A stretch of 64,000 nucleotides of DNA from Lachnospiraceae bacterium (GCA_022793375.1 JAAWCS010000007.1:1-64000); one strand, 5' to 3'; numbered from the stretch's first letter, positions 17,287-26,220 are shown. The notes: a model not told the origin generated them from the sequence alone. Made by a program: numbers and translations.

Positions 17287-17330
17287 AAGAACTGCCCGGG
17301 AAAACGAAAAACCCGAACAGTTCTTTTTTT
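17287..17330. terminator. Bidirectional intrinsic terminator
   Basis: AAGAACTG...CGGG pairs with CCCG...CAGTTCTT and is followed by seven T. The reverse strand also ends in a T-run, so it can serve both the mutase gene and the convergent phosphofructokinase gene. Confidence 0.75.
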
Positions 17331-17387
17331 GTCTCATAGAAAAACCCGTCGTATGAACCTCCCCCTGCGGGGATGCATTCGCCGCAG

Positions 17388-18611
17388 TTAGTTCATATAC
17401 GCGTATACCGGAAGCCCGTCCTCATACTCGACCGGGGAAGCGCCCTGGATCAGAGGAAGAGCGTACCGGATATAGCCCTCGCCGATATCGCGGCCGCCGT
17501 TTGTAATCCATTCAGCCGGGAACGGCTTCTCCTGGTTGCAGACCTCGTTGACATCCACACGCACGTAATCGATGTGGTAGGTATCGCCCTCGGCACGCTT
17601 GAAACCGATCATAATGCCGGTCTCGCCCTCCAGAGCGGCCTTTACGCCTTCGGAACCGGCGGCAGCGGCTTCGGTCACGTCGGTTAAAGAGGACAGATGC
17701 GCGGCGCAGCGCTGCAGCAGGCTGAACTCGATCGGACGTACTTTGCAGCCGAATTTCTGCTTCACGAGGTCAGCCAGATAAGCGGCCGTACCGGCCAGAG
17801 ACTTGTGGCCGAAGTTGTCCACGGCAATGTCCGCGGTCGCGTACTCGCAGATAAACTTACCCTCGGCGTCATGGACACCCTCGGATACGGCGACCATAAC
17901 GTTGTTGGTCTTTGCAAAAGCGGCTTCCACGTCGGCCAGGAAGGACTCGATGCTGAAAGCGGTCTCAGGCAGATAAATGAGAACCGGGTTGTCCCCCTCA
18001 AACTTGCGGGCCAGAGCGGCGGCGGCGGTCAGCCAGCCGGCATGGCGGCCCATGATTTCGATGATGGAGACAAACTTGGTCCCGTATACGCCGGCATCCA
18101 GGCTGATCTCACGGCAGGTCGTAGCGACATATTTGGCCGCGCTGCCGTAGCCGGGGCAGTGGTCGGTGCAGATCAGGTCGTTGTCGATGGTCTTGGGCAC
18201 GCCGATAAAACGAATCGGGCTGTTTACGCTGGCGGCGTAGCGCGACATCTTGCTGACCGTATCCATGGAATCGTTGCCGCCGATGTAGAAGAAATAGCCT
18301 ACGTTCAGCTCTTTAAGCTTGGCCATCAACTCAGGGAATACCGGATCGCTCAGATCTTCGGGCAGTTTATAACGGCAGGAGCCAAGATAGGAGGAGGGAG
18401 ACGACTGCATGGTCTTTAACTCCTTCTCGGACAGATCGGATAAGGTAACCTTGCGGCCCTCCAGAAAGCCTTTGATGCCGTTGACCATGCCGTATACGTG
18501 ATCGACTTCATCGGTATGCTTCATGGCTTCGCTGACGACGCCGTAGAGGCTTGAGTTGATCACGGAGGTAGGTCCGCCGGACTGGCCGACAATCACATTT
18601 TTTTTGCTCAT
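17388..18611 (-). CDS. pfp: 6-phosphofructokinase, pyrophosphate-type
   Basis: A 407-residue phosphofructokinase that phosphorylates fructose-6-phosphate at the committed step of glycolysis. Two residues point to pyrophosphate rather than ATP as donor: D114 in GGNDS (ATP enzymes have Gly) and K140 in PKTIDNDL (ATP enzymes have Gly). The IMGRHAGWL motif and the ~400-residue length also fit the PPi-dependent group. The reaction is then reversible and saves ATP, as is common in anaerobes. The start (complement of 18609-18611) follows AGGAG on the minus strand. It is monocistronic. Confidence 0.93.
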   Translation of the reverse strand: MSKKNVIVGQSGGPTSVINSSLYGVVSEAMKHTDEVDHVYGMVNGIKGFLEGRKVTLSDLSEKELKTMQSSPSSYLGSCRYKLPEDLSDPVFPELMAKLKELNVGYFFYIGGNDSMDTVSKMSRYAASVNSPIRFIGVPKTIDNDLICTDHCPGYGSAAKYVATTCREISLDAGVYGTKFVSIIEIMGRHAGWLTAAAALARKFEGDNPVLIYLPETAFSIESFLADVEAAFAKTNNVMVAVSEGVHDAEGKFICEYATADIAVDNFGHKSLAGTAAYLADLVKQKFGCKVRPIEFSLLQRCAAHLSSLTDVTEAAAAGSEGVKAALEGETGIMIGFKRAEGDTYHIDYVRVDVNEVCNQEKPFPAEWITNGGRDIGEGYIRYALPLIQGASPVEYEDGLPVYAYMN

Positions 18612-18665
18612 AATTTCACTCCTTATATGTTTTTCATAGGGTCTGAAAACGACCTCTCAGGGTTT

Positions 18666-18694
18666 ATTTTATAACAGGATTCTTGAATATGCAA
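18666..18694 (-). promoter_or_regulatory. Promoter of the phosphofructokinase gene
   Basis: On the minus strand, -35 TTGCAT (18694-18689), 17-nt spacer, -10 TAAAAT (18671-18666), about 55 nt before the start codon. Confidence 0.5.
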
Positions 18695-18786
18695 GAGGGA
18701 AAGTACTTATAAAGCCCGGATTTGTGAAGAAAGCATGAAAAATAAAAAATGTCGGGGAAAAGCCTGGGAAATTCTAAAAAAAAGTC

Positions 18787-18815
18787 TAGTCAAAACGAAA
18801 ATTTTGTGCTATAGT
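18787..18815 (+). promoter_or_regulatory. Promoter of the FMN-binding lipoprotein gene
   Basis: -35 TAGTCA (18787-18792), 17-nt spacer, -10 TATAGT (18810-18815). The remaining part of the 312-bp intergenic region 18612-18923 holds the divergent promoter and the leader hairpins; nothing else is seen. Confidence 0.5.
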
Positions 18816-18824
18816 AATTGGCGT

Positions 18825-18888
18825 CCACCAAATAGACAAGGTGGCGGGGAGATGTTCCCTGTGTTGTCCGCACAACAGCAAAGGGAAC
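18825..18888 (+). promoter_or_regulatory. Structured 5' leader of the FMN lipoprotein mRNA
   Basis: Two consecutive hairpins lie between promoter and gene: CCACC/GGTGG (18825-18844) and a longer one in which GTTCCCT pairs with AGGGAAC and TGTTGT with ACAACA (18854-18888). They could stabilise the mRNA or regulate it. They do not match a riboswitch class I know. Confidence 0.4.
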
Positions 18889-18923
18889 AAAAATTAAAGA
18901 TTTAATCAAGGAGGAAATCAATC

Positions 18924-19457
18924 ATGAAAGCAAGAAAGATGATTTGCGCGGCCGTAGTAGCGGCCAGCATGCTGGCACTGGCGGCCTGCGGCGGCAAGGA
19001 CGGCGATACGACGACGGCTTCTGCCGAGACCACGGCGGCCCCTGCCGAGACGACGGCTTCTGCCGAGACCACGGCGGCCCCTGCCGAGACGACGGCTTCC
19101 GCTGAGACCACAGCGGCTCCTGCCGAGACGACGGCGGCTCCGGAGACCGAAGCTGCGACGACGGGAGCGGCGGCCGGCGCTTACAAGGCTGGTACGTATG
19201 AGGCGGCTTCCCAGGGTTATGCTTCCCAGGTGAAAGTTACGATTACGATCGGCGATGACGGCACGATTACCGACTGTGTGATCGACGCTTCCGGCGAGAC
19301 GCCTGGAATCGGCAACGACGAGACCAGAACGGCAGACATGCAGAAAGAGATCGTAGAGGCAAACGGTGAGCTGGATGCGATTTCCAGCACGACGGCAGCT
19401 TTCACGGCAGATGCCGTATTGAAGGCCCTGCAGGACTGCCTGACCCAGGCTCAGTAA
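18924..19457 (+). CDS. Secreted FMN-binding-domain lipoprotein
   Basis: A 177-residue lipoprotein. The signal peptide ends in the lipobox L19-A-A-C22, so C22 would be lipidated and the protein held outside the membrane. Residues ~27-80 are a disordered AETTAAP/AETTASA repeat linker, encoded by 39-nt DNA repeats. Residues ~86-172 resemble the FMN-binding domain of Rnf/Nqr/flavocytochrome proteins. The flavinylation motif, usually (S/T)GAT, reads SSTT (154-157) here, so covalent FMN on T157 is plausible but unproven. Such proteins carry electrons in extracellular flavin transfer chains. The ATG follows AAGGAGG. It is monocistronic with its own promoter and terminator, and it sits beside a LytTR two-component pair. 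Confidence 0.8.
   Translation: MKARKMICAAVVAASMLALAACGGKDGDTTTASAETTAAPAETTASAETTAAPAETTASAETTAAPAETTAAPETEAATTGAAAGAYKAGTYEAASQGYASQVKVTITIGDDGTITDCVIDASGETPGIGNDETRTADMQKEIVEANGELDAISSTTAAFTADAVLKALQDCLTQAQ
19011..19136 (+). repeat. 39-nt tandem repeats encoding the lipoprotein linker
   Basis: Units 19011-19049 and 19050-19088 are identical, 19089-19127 differs at a few bases, and a partial fourth follows. Each encodes 13 residues of the AETTA linker. The perfect identity of the first two implies recent slippage or duplication. Confidence 0.85.
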
Positions 19458-19484
19458 CAGACAACACTTATAACGAATCGACGG

Positions 19485-19516
19485 CAGCCGCATTCCCTAA
19501 GAGGATGCGGCTGTTT
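19485..19516 (+). terminator. Intrinsic terminator after the FMN lipoprotein gene
   Basis: CAGCCGCAT (19485-19493) pairs perfectly with ATGCGGCTG (19505-19513), followed by a short T tail. Confidence 0.65.
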
Positions 19517-19563
19517 GCATAAGAGGACCCGCAAGGCGGGAGCGCGATCGGGAGGAGGGGCGT

Positions 19564-20268
19564 ATGCTGCGGATTGCAATTGTAGACGACGAGCAAAGCG
19601 AACGGGAACGGCTGAAGCGGTTCGTTGAGCGGTATTTTCGGGAACGGGGCGAGGATGTGTGTCTCTCTTTATACGACGACGGAGCGGCTCTTCTGCAGGC
19701 GGCGTCAGAAGCGTTGGATCTTTTATTTTTAGACATCCGGATGGAGCAGGTAGACGGGCTGAGCGCCGCCCGGCAGATTCGCATGGCTGACGAAGAGGTG
19801 CAGATCGTATTCATCACCAATATGGCGCAGTATGCCATTGACGGCTACTCGGTCAGTGCGCTGGATTTTCTGGTAAAGCCGATCGACGAAGAGCGAACGG
19901 CGCGGGTGCTTGAAAAGGCAGAAAAGCGCCTGGGAAGCCGCAATCCGGAAATGATTTCTGTGCGGAACAGCGAAGGGTTTTTTGTGGTGGATGCGAAGGA
20001 TATCCTTTATATTGAAACCGACGGTCGTCATCTTCTGCTGCACACGGCGGCGGCCGGGATGCGCTGCCATGAGACGCTGCAAAGCATGGAGGAAAAGCTG
20101 CCCGGTCACTTTTTTCGGTGCCATAATGCGTTTCTGGTTAATCTGTGGAAGGTGGAGCATGTGAAAGGGGGCGATATTGTGGCGGGCGGCAGAAAAGTCC
20201 CTCTGAGCAAGCATCGGCGCAGAGAATTTATGCAGGCAATGACCCGTATTGTGAAGGAGAGACTGTAG
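19564..20268 (+). CDS. LytTR-family response regulator (AgrA-like)
   Basis: A 234-residue response regulator. The N-terminal receiver has the acidic pair in IVDDEQ (residues 7-9), the phospho-acceptor Asp in LLFLDIRM (near residue 58) and the conserved Lys in FLVKPID. The C-terminal LytTR DNA-binding domain (about 132-230) contains ILYIETDGRHLLLHT and FFRCHNAFLVNLWKVEHV. It is probably the transcriptional partner of the GHKL kinase that starts immediately after its stop codon. AgrA-like regulators control peptide quorum sensing, bacteriocins or surface proteins. No AgrD-like peptide or AgrB-like protease is visible nearby, so the signal is unknown. Confidence 0.9.
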   Translation: MLRIAIVDDEQSERERLKRFVERYFRERGEDVCLSLYDDGAALLQAASEALDLLFLDIRMEQVDGLSAARQIRMADEEVQIVFITNMAQYAIDGYSVSALDFLVKPIDEERTARVLEKAEKRLGSRNPEMISVRNSEGFFVVDAKDILYIETDGRHLLLHTAAAGMRCHETLQSMEEKLPGHFFRCHNAFLVNLWKVEHVKGGDIVAGGRKVPLSKHRRREFMQAMTRIVKERL

Positions 20269-21642
20269 ATGGCAGGAGGGCTGTCGGACTGGGGGTACCC
20301 GCTGTGCCGGATGGCATCGGAGATTATCCTTTTATGCTATCTGGTGTATGGCTTCCCTCAAAAGAGACTTTTGAGGGCGGGCCGTTCGATCCAAAAGAAC
20401 AGGACACAGAAATCACAGCGCCTGCATTTCCCGGCACTGCCGCTTTTGTATGCGGCCGGCGCGGCGGTGCGCAATGCGGAGTTTAGCGGAATGCGGTCGG
20501 GAGGGAGAGATTCCCTGGTGATTTTCCTGGCGATGCTGCTTGTTTTTTATCTGCTGCTGGTGCTGTGTTTGAAAATAAACAGGCGACTGGCCTTTTATTA
20601 TGCGGTAGTGTTTGCGATCCCGGCGGATTTGGGCGATTTGCTGGTATTTATGGTGCTGGTACGCGGGATGGGGGTTGCAGTCAGATATCCGCCGTTGGTA
20701 TGGGAGACGACTTTGGCGTATGTCGGCGCCAGCTTTCTGCTGCGTCTTTTGATGCTGTCGGTGATCCGGCGTTTTTTAGAGGACGATTACCGCCGCACGC
20801 CGAACAATCTGCAGCTTTTTATGATCGCCCTGTCGGTGCTGCCGTTTGTGTACATACGCAATTTGGGATACTGGCTGCCCTTGGCAAGTGAAGAGATCGG
20901 AAACGTCACGATTCTGTTTTTGGTCGTGACCGGCATTATTGTTTTGATCGTGGTCATCGGAAACGAGAGGCTTGTCTACTATCATATCCAGCAGGGTGAG
21001 CTGATGAAAACACAGCACATGATCCGCCGGCAGCATGAGCAGTATGAAATGCGCAGGGAGGCAGTGGATCTGGTCAATCAGAAGTACCACGATATGCGTC
21101 ATCAGCTGCTGGCCCTGCTAGGGATGGACGATGTAACGCAGATCCATGCGTATGTGAATGCGCTGCGCAGGGAGATTACGCCCTTTGAAACATTTTTCCG
21201 GACAGGGAATCCGATGTTTGACATAATTCTTTCCGAAAAGGCAAAAGAGTGCGAAAAGAAAGGGATCCGGCTGTTGTCGATGGCGGACGGGGCTGCCCTT
21301 TTGAGACTGGAGGCTGTGGATCTGTGTACGATCTTTGGCAACGCCCTGGACAACGCGATTGAGAGCTGCGAAAAAATAGCGGATACGAAGCAGCGGGAAA
21401 TCACGCTGAGAGTATGCCGGATACAGGGCTTTCTGGCTGTGTGCATCGAAAATCCCTATGTGCAGACGCCCCGGATAGAAGGGGGGCGCCTGCTTTCCAC
21501 GAAGCGGGATCAGGAAAACCATGGCTATGGCCTGCAGGGGATCCGCGAGGCCGTGCGCCGCTATGGGGGTGAGATGGATACGGAGATGGAAAGGGGCTTT
21601 TTTACTCTGACTCTTCTGCTGCCTTTAGAGGACGAAGAATAA
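20269..21642 (+). CDS. GHKL-domain sensor histidine kinase (AgrC-like)
   Basis: A 457-residue kinase with an N-terminal polytopic region (several hydrophobic segments between residues ~15 and 235), a short coiled linker and a C-terminal GHKL ATPase domain. The dimerisation/phospho-acceptor motif KYHDMRHQLLALLG carries the likely autophosphorylated His near residue 270. The N box is GNALDNAIESCE and the G box GYGLQGIREAV. The ATG directly abuts the stop of the response regulator gene, giving a coupled pair. The 3' end overlaps the convergent hydrolase gene by 41 bp. The ligand is unknown. Confidence 0.88.
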   Translation: MAGGLSDWGYPLCRMASEIILLCYLVYGFPQKRLLRAGRSIQKNRTQKSQRLHFPALPLLYAAGAAVRNAEFSGMRSGGRDSLVIFLAMLLVFYLLLVLCLKINRRLAFYYAVVFAIPADLGDLLVFMVLVRGMGVAVRYPPLVWETTLAYVGASFLLRLLMLSVIRRFLEDDYRRTPNNLQLFMIALSVLPFVYIRNLGYWLPLASEEIGNVTILFLVVTGIIVLIVVIGNERLVYYHIQQGELMKTQHMIRRQHEQYEMRREAVDLVNQKYHDMRHQLLALLGMDDVTQIHAYVNALRREITPFETFFRTGNPMFDIILSEKAKECEKKGIRLLSMADGAALLRLEAVDLCTIFGNALDNAIESCEKIADTKQREITLRVCRIQGFLAVCIENPYVQTPRIEGGRLLSTKRDQENHGYGLQGIREAVRRYGGEMDTEMERGFFTLTLLLPLEDEE

Positions 21643-23293
21643 AATCCGCTATGTCGGCGATCACCTCTTCGCTGACCGTGTTTTTTACGGCGTATTCGCT
21701 TAAATCGCGCCGCCCCTGGGTCGGCATCATCAGATGGTTTAAGCCGGCGTAGAGATGGAAAACGACGTTCTCCCGCCCGGCCAGGGCGCTCTGCCAGAGC
21801 GTGTAATCCGTGTCCGGGTACACTTGGAAATCGGCGTCGCCCTGCAGGATCAGGATCGGCATGGAGATATGTTCCAGGAGCCTGGCGCCGCAAAAGCGTT
21901 CCAGGGAACTCCAGTAGGAGAGCGGGATGCCGAAAAAGACCGCGTCGGGGGAGATGTCCTGCGGCAGCAGGGAAAGGTCGGCGAGCTGGCCGTTTTCCGA
22001 CAGCTGCCTGAGCGTGTCGCGGTCGGCTTCCACGAGCGCGAGCTGTTTGTCCAACTGCCGGCTTTCTTCTTCGCTCAGGGAGGGACGGACTGCCTGGGCG
22101 GCTTCCTGGTTCTGGTCGTAGACGATATCCCACAGCGGCCGCAGGCTGCCGGCCATGGAGACGATGCCGGCCAGGTCGGGATGGGCGTCGGCGATGGCCG
22201 GGGCCAGCATGCCGCCAAGACTGTGGCCTAGGACGTAGACACGCCGGGAATCCAGACGCGGGTCGTTCATCGCCAGGGCAATAGCGGCGTCCACGTCCTG
22301 CATGACCTCGGCTTCAATGGTCAGAGCGTCTTGGTCGGCGGCGGCCTGCGGATACGTATAATAGCGCTTGTCGTAACGGATGGAGGCGATGCCGCGTTCG
22401 GCCAGTCCCCAGGCAATGTCCCGAAACGGGGCGTTGCCGTTGATGCTCTCGTTGCGGTCGGAGGAACCGGAGCCGTGTACGAAGATTACGACGGCCGGCG
22501 GCTCTCCTCCCTCGGGCAGCGTCAGGGTGCCGGCGAGGGGATAGTCCGGGTGGCCGCAGACAAGGATTTCCTCCTCGGTCACATGGGCAGGAAGAGCCGG
22601 CGCGGCGCTGTCTCCCACAGTCTCCGACGCCGCGGAGGGCGTGAGGGCTTCTGTGCCGGCGGCAGTCTCCGGCCGGGCATCGGATTCCGGTACGGCGACC
22701 TCCATGCCGGAGACGTCCTGGTAGGTGATCCACAGGCCCTGGAGACGTCCGTCACCATCAAAGCTGACTTGTACCAAAATGCCGTTGCCCTCGTATTTTT
22801 CCAGGACGGCGACGCTGCCGCCGTTTTCCAGGGCCTGGGCAGTGGCGGAAATCGGACCGACATAAGCGCCCAGCGGCTCGATGGTGGCATCCCAGCCTTC
22901 TTTTAACGTCTCGGCGGTGAGCGCGGCGGCCATTTGTTCGTTAAAGAGGGCGGCTACGGTGTCAAAGTCGCCGGCGCGCATGGAAGCGACCAGCTGCCGG
23001 GCCTGCTCTTCCCATGCGGCAAGCTGCAAATCGGCAGAGACGTCCCCAGTCCCCTGCCGATCGGCGGCCGTCTGGCCCTCGGCCTCTCCCACGCTCTCGG
23101 TGCGGGCCGCCTGGGAAGGATCGTCCGCAGAACGGCCGCAGGCGATAAGCAGAAAGCACAGTAGCAGGCACCAAAGCGCCAGGATAAGAAGGCGGGGCCG
23201 CGGATACAAGGGACGGGGATGCGCCGGAACCGGGGATAAAGCTGGCCGGGAGCCGATTTGTGCGAACCGGCGGGCGGAAGAAAATGATTTCAT
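21602..23293 (-). CDS. Lipoprotein alpha/beta hydrolase with N-terminal DUF3887-like domain
   Basis: A 563-residue exported protein. The N-terminal hydrophobic segment ends in the lipobox LLIAC, suggesting a membrane-anchored lipoprotein. Next comes a DUF3887-like domain (about residues 100-200, with QLVASMRAGDFDTVAALFN), a Pro/Ala/Glu-rich linker, then an alpha/beta-hydrolase domain with oxyanion-side FVHGSGSSDRNE, nucleophile Ser in GHSLGG, an acidic residue in LQGDADFQVYP and the terminal His in GLNHLMM. It is probably an esterase or peptidase acting outside the cell on an unknown substrate. The ATG (complement of 23291-23293) has AAAGGAGG five bases upstream; longer frames run back into the interspersed repeat and are rejected. 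The end overlaps the convergent kinase gene. Confidence 0.85.
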   Translation of the reverse strand: MKSFSSARRFAQIGSRPALSPVPAHPRPLYPRPRLLILALWCLLLCFLLIACGRSADDPSQAARTESVGEAEGQTAADRQGTGDVSADLQLAAWEEQARQLVASMRAGDFDTVAALFNEQMAAALTAETLKEGWDATIEPLGAYVGPISATAQALENGGSVAVLEKYEGNGILVQVSFDGDGRLQGLWITYQDVSGMEVAVPESDARPETAAGTEALTPSAASETVGDSAAPALPAHVTEEEILVCGHPDYPLAGTLTLPEGGEPPAVVIFVHGSGSSDRNESINGNAPFRDIAWGLAERGIASIRYDKRYYTYPQAAADQDALTIEAEVMQDVDAAIALAMNDPRLDSRRVYVLGHSLGGMLAPAIADAHPDLAGIVSMAGSLRPLWDIVYDQNQEAAQAVRPSLSEEESRQLDKQLALVEADRDTLRQLSENGQLADLSLLPQDISPDAVFFGIPLSYWSSLERFCGARLLEHISMPILILQGDADFQVYPDTDYTLWQSALAGRENVVFHLYAGLNHLMMPTQGRRDLSEYAVKNTVSEEVIADIADFILRPLKAAEESE

Positions 23294-23411
23294 GGGAACC
23301 TCCTTTGAGGATATATTTAGATAAATTTCTAAATATAGAATACACCCATTTACGGCAAACGTCAACCAAAAGATGGATTGCAAAGCCTGCATCGGCCGGG
23401 CGGCGCGGTCC

Positions 23412-23510
23412 GGGGCTGTCACAGAACAAAGATTCTGCACCGTATACGGCATTCATGCGCAAACCGGCGCCGCCATAGGTTGTGTTTTATCCGAGTTTTG
23501 CGGCAGCCCC
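23412..23510. repeat. ~100-bp interspersed inverted-repeat element, copy 2
   Basis: Ends GGGGCTGTCACAGAA (23412-23426) and TTTTGCGGCAGCCCC (23496-23510) are imperfect inverted repeats. The 16-mer AACAAAGATTCTGCAC (23425-23440) is identical to 35548-35563, and most of the remaining interior aligns with that copy over the same length. It overlaps the 3' end of the DUF815 gene. Confidence 0.75.
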
Positions 23511-24815
23511 TTCTTCCTGGCCGAGCAGATAGTTGATAAACTGCTGCGCGGTACGTCCGGAGATGCCGCCGTGGCGCAGTTCCCACTTGTTAGCCTCCGA
23601 AAGAAGCTGCTGCTCGGGCAGCGCGATGCCGTTTTTTCGGGCCAGGGAGAGGACGATTTGGTCAAATTCCTGGCGCGAGGGCTTGATGTAGCAGATCATG
23701 CAGCCGAAGCGGCTTGCTAAGGACAGCTTTTCCTCCAGCGTATCGGAACGATGAAGGTCGCTGTCGTGCTCCATATCGTCGCGGTCACTCCAGGTTTCCT
23801 TGATCAGATGGCGGCGGTTGCTGGTGGCGTAGATGAGGATATTGTCGGGCTTTGTCTCCACGCCGCCTTCGATGACGGCCTTCAAAAATTTGTATTCGAT
23901 TTCAAAATCCTCAAAAGACAGATCGTCCATATATATAATGAAGCGATAGTTGCGGTTTTTGATCTGGGCAATGACATTGGACAGATCCTTAAACTGGTGC
24001 TTGTAGATTTCGATCATCCTAAGGCCGCGGCCGTAGAATTCATTGACGATGGCTTTGATGCTCGTGGACTTGCCGGTGCCGGAATCTCCGTAGAGCAGGG
24101 CGTTGTTGGCTTTGCGCCCCTCAACAAAGGCCAGGGTATTGTCGATGAGCAGCTTTTTCTGATGCTCATAGCCGATCAGGTCGGAGAGGACCACGGCGTC
24201 CATATTGTTGATCGGGCAGAAGCTGACGCGGCTGCCATTTGTGGCGGCGATGCGGAAAGCCTTGTTAAGGCCAAACATTCCGACGCCGTAATCGCGGTAA
24301 AAGCCGGTCACACATTCGAAAAACTGCTGTTCGTCCCGGGTCTGCGAAAGACGGGTGCTGAGAGCCTGCACTTTTTCGCTGACATTTTTGTTGTACATCA
24401 GCTCTTTTTTGGTGATGGCCTGGTAGTGGGAGATGCGGTCAAAGCAGTCGATGCCAAGCGCCGCCTCAATCGGTGAAAAATCGAAGAAGAACAGCTCGCG
24501 GAAAGCCCTGAAATCGCTGAGGGCAAAGGAATTGACGCTGCCCTCGTTGGCGCCGACCTTTTCACAGGTGATGCTGAAGGGGTTTTCACTGGTAATCAGC
24601 AAAAACGTCAGGTAATTGTGCCACAAGTTTTTGTCAAAGCCGTAATCGGTCGCCACCTGGAGCAGGTGCTTGATCTGCGTGAATACGCGGGTCGTAAGTT
24701 CGTCGGCTGTCTGCGTCCCCTCATGAAACGTTTTAAAAATATCGGAGAGCTCCATCAGGATCGAGTCTTTGGGCATATCGCCGTAGATTAACAGGCGGGA
24801 AGTAATACGATACAT
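23487..24815 (-). CDS. DUF815-family AAA+ ATPase
   Basis: A 442-residue predicted cytoplasmic ATPase. The N-terminal half is all-helical and unrecognised. The C-terminal half holds Walker A ([10 protein letters not shown], about residue 240) and a Walker B-like acidic stretch ([14 protein letters not shown]), followed by [11 protein letters not shown] as a sensor-1-like region. DUF815 proteins are widespread in Clostridia and have no assigned role. The start (complement of 24813-24815) follows AGGAG on the minus strand. The last residues GAAAKLG and the stop codon fall inside an interspersed repeat, so the original C-terminus was probably replaced by insertion. It is monocistronic. Confidence 0.88.
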   Translation of the reverse strand: MYRITSRLLIYGDMPKDSILMELSDIFKTFHEGTQTADELTTRVFTQIKHLLQVATDYGFDKNLWHNYLTFLLITSENPFSITCEKVGANEGSVNSFALSDFRAFRELFFFDFSPIEAALGIDCFDRISHYQAITKKELMYNKNVSEKVQALSTRLSQTRDEQQFFECVTGFYRDYGVGMFGLNKAFRIAATNGSRVSFCPINNMDAVVLSDLIGYEHQKKLLIDNTLAFVEGRKANNALLYGDSGTGKSTSIKAIVNEFYGRGLRMIEIYKHQFKDLSNVIAQIKNRNYRFIIYMDDLSFEDFEIEYKFLKAVIEGGVETKPDNILIYATSNRRHLIKETWSDRDDMEHDSDLHRSDTLEEKLSLASRFGCMICYIKPSRQEFDQIVLSLARKNGIALPEQQLLSEANKWELRHGGISGRTAQQFINYLLGQEEGAAAKLG

Positions 24816-24875
24816 AGGGATACTCCTTTTTTCTTTTCGTTTTTGTCTGCGTACAGTGTATCATAAAAGGAAAAG

Positions 24876-24905
24876 ATTTTAAATAGCCGGGACGAAATTT
24901 GACAA
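24876..24905 (-). promoter_or_regulatory. Promoter of the DUF815 ATPase gene
   Basis: On the minus strand, -35 TTGTCA (24905-24900), 18-nt spacer, -10 TAAAAT (24881-24876). Confidence 0.45.
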
Positions 24906-24934
24906 GCGGGTGGGACAAAGATTTACAGGATCCC

Positions 24935-24963
24935 TTGTTATTCCGGCGGCGCTATGATAGAAT
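24935..24963 (+). promoter_or_regulatory. Promoter of icd
   Basis: -35 TTGTTA (24935-24940), 17-nt spacer, -10 TAGAAT (24958-24963), about 40 nt before the start codon. It is divergent from the DUF815 promoter. Confidence 0.5.
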
Positions 24964-25002
24964 GGGAAAGAAAAAACGACGGTGGAAAGGCAGGGAGACA
25001 GA

Positions 25003-26211
25003 ATGGAAAAAATAAAGATGGCGACCCCTCTTGTAGAGATGGACGGGGATGAAATGACGCGGATTTTGTGGCAGACGATCAAGGACGAGCTGCTTTTGCC
25101 TTTTGTGGAACTAAAGACAGAGTATTACGACCTGGGGCTTGCCTGCCGCGAGCAGACAGGCGATCAAGTGACGGTGGATGCGGCCATGGCGACGAAGAAG
25201 TACGGGGTGGCGGTCAAGTGCGCGACGATTACGCCGAACGCGGCCCGGGTAGAGGAGTACGGCCTGAGCCAGATGTGGAAGAGCCCGAACGGCACAATCC
25301 GCGCTCTTTTGGATGGGACGGTGTTTCGTGCGCCGATTCTGGTCAAGGGGATTGAGCCCTACATCCGCAACTGGGAGAAGCCGATCACACTGGCGCGCCA
25401 CGCGTATGGGGACGTCTATAAGGCGACGGAGATGAAGATCCCGGGCAAGGGGCGCTGCGAGCTTGTCTATACGGCGGAGGACGGAAGCGAGACGCGCAGT
25501 CTGGTGCATGCCTTCGAAGGGCCCGGTATCGTACAGGGGATGCACAATGTCAACGCTTCGATCGAGGACTTTGCGCGCTGTTGCTTCAATTTTGGGCTGG
25601 ATACCCGGCAGGACGTGTGGTTCGCGTCCAAAGATACGATTTCCAAGCAGTATGACCATACGTTCAAAGATATTTTCCAGGAAATTTTTGACGCGGAATA
25701 CAAAGACCGGTTTGAGGAAGCGGGGATTACGTATTTCTATACGCTGATCGACGATGCGGTGGCCCGCGTGGTAAAATCAAAAGGCGGCTATATCTGGGCC
25801 TGCAAGAATTATGACGGGGACGTGATGAGCGACATGGTGGCGACGGCGTTCGGGTCGCTGGCAATGATGACCTCGGTGCTGGTTTCGCCGGACGGCAAGT
25901 ACGAGTACGAGGCGGCGCACGGCACGGTGCAGCGCCATTATTATCAGCATCTGGAGGGGAAGAAAACCTCGACAAACCCGGTGGCGACGATTTTTGCCTG
26001 GACCGGTGCGCTGCGCAAGCGCGGGCAGTTAGACGGACTGGCCGATCTGGCAGAGTTTGCCGGAAAGCTGGAGCAGGCGACGATCGAGACGATCGAAGCC
26101 GGGAAGATGACAAAAGATCTGGCGGCGATTACGAGTCTGCCGGAGGTGACGGTGTGCGACAGCGAGGAGTTTATCGGGGCAATCCGAAAACGGCTGTCGG
26201 CGCTTTTGTAG
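25003..26211 (+). CDS. icd: Isocitrate dehydrogenase (NADP+), eukaryotic-like type
   Basis: A 402-residue enzyme that oxidatively decarboxylates isocitrate to 2-oxoglutarate, here probably for glutamate synthesis in an incomplete TCA branch. It belongs to the homodimeric type II group shared with eukaryotes. Signatures are TPLVEMDGDEMTRILW at the start, TITPNAARVEEYGL, SPNGTIRALLDGTVFRAPI for isocitrate binding, the metal-binding DDAVARVVKSKGGYIWACKN and KYEYEAAHGTVQRHY. The ATG at 25003 follows GGGAG; another in-frame ATG lies 21 nt upstream. A histidine-kinase gene starts 9 nt after the stop and is probably cotranscribed. Confidence 0.96.
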   Translation: MEKIKMATPLVEMDGDEMTRILWQTIKDELLLPFVELKTEYYDLGLACREQTGDQVTVDAAMATKKYGVAVKCATITPNAARVEEYGLSQMWKSPNGTIRALLDGTVFRAPILVKGIEPYIRNWEKPITLARHAYGDVYKATEMKIPGKGRCELVYTAEDGSETRSLVHAFEGPGIVQGMHNVNASIEDFARCCFNFGLDTRQDVWFASKDTISKQYDHTFKDIFQEIFDAEYKDRFEEAGITYFYTLIDDAVARVVKSKGGYIWACKNYDGDVMSDMVATAFGSLAMMTSVLVSPDGKYEYEAAHGTVQRHYYQHLEGKKTSTNPVATIFAWTGALRKRGQLDGLADLAEFAGKLEQATIETIEAGKMTKDLAAITSLPEVTVCDSEEFIGAIRKRLSALL

Positions 26212-26220
26212 GGGGCCTGT

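Noticed and set aside
19011-19136. Tandem repeat considered as a CRISPR array
   Set aside because: Units are contiguous without spacers, in frame and encode a lipoprotein linker.
23294-23452. Longer N-terminus for the hydrolase and small frames (e.g. MPYTVQNLC...) in the intergenic region
   Set aside because: They are translations of the interspersed repeat; the real start has AAAGGAGG and leads directly into a signal peptide.
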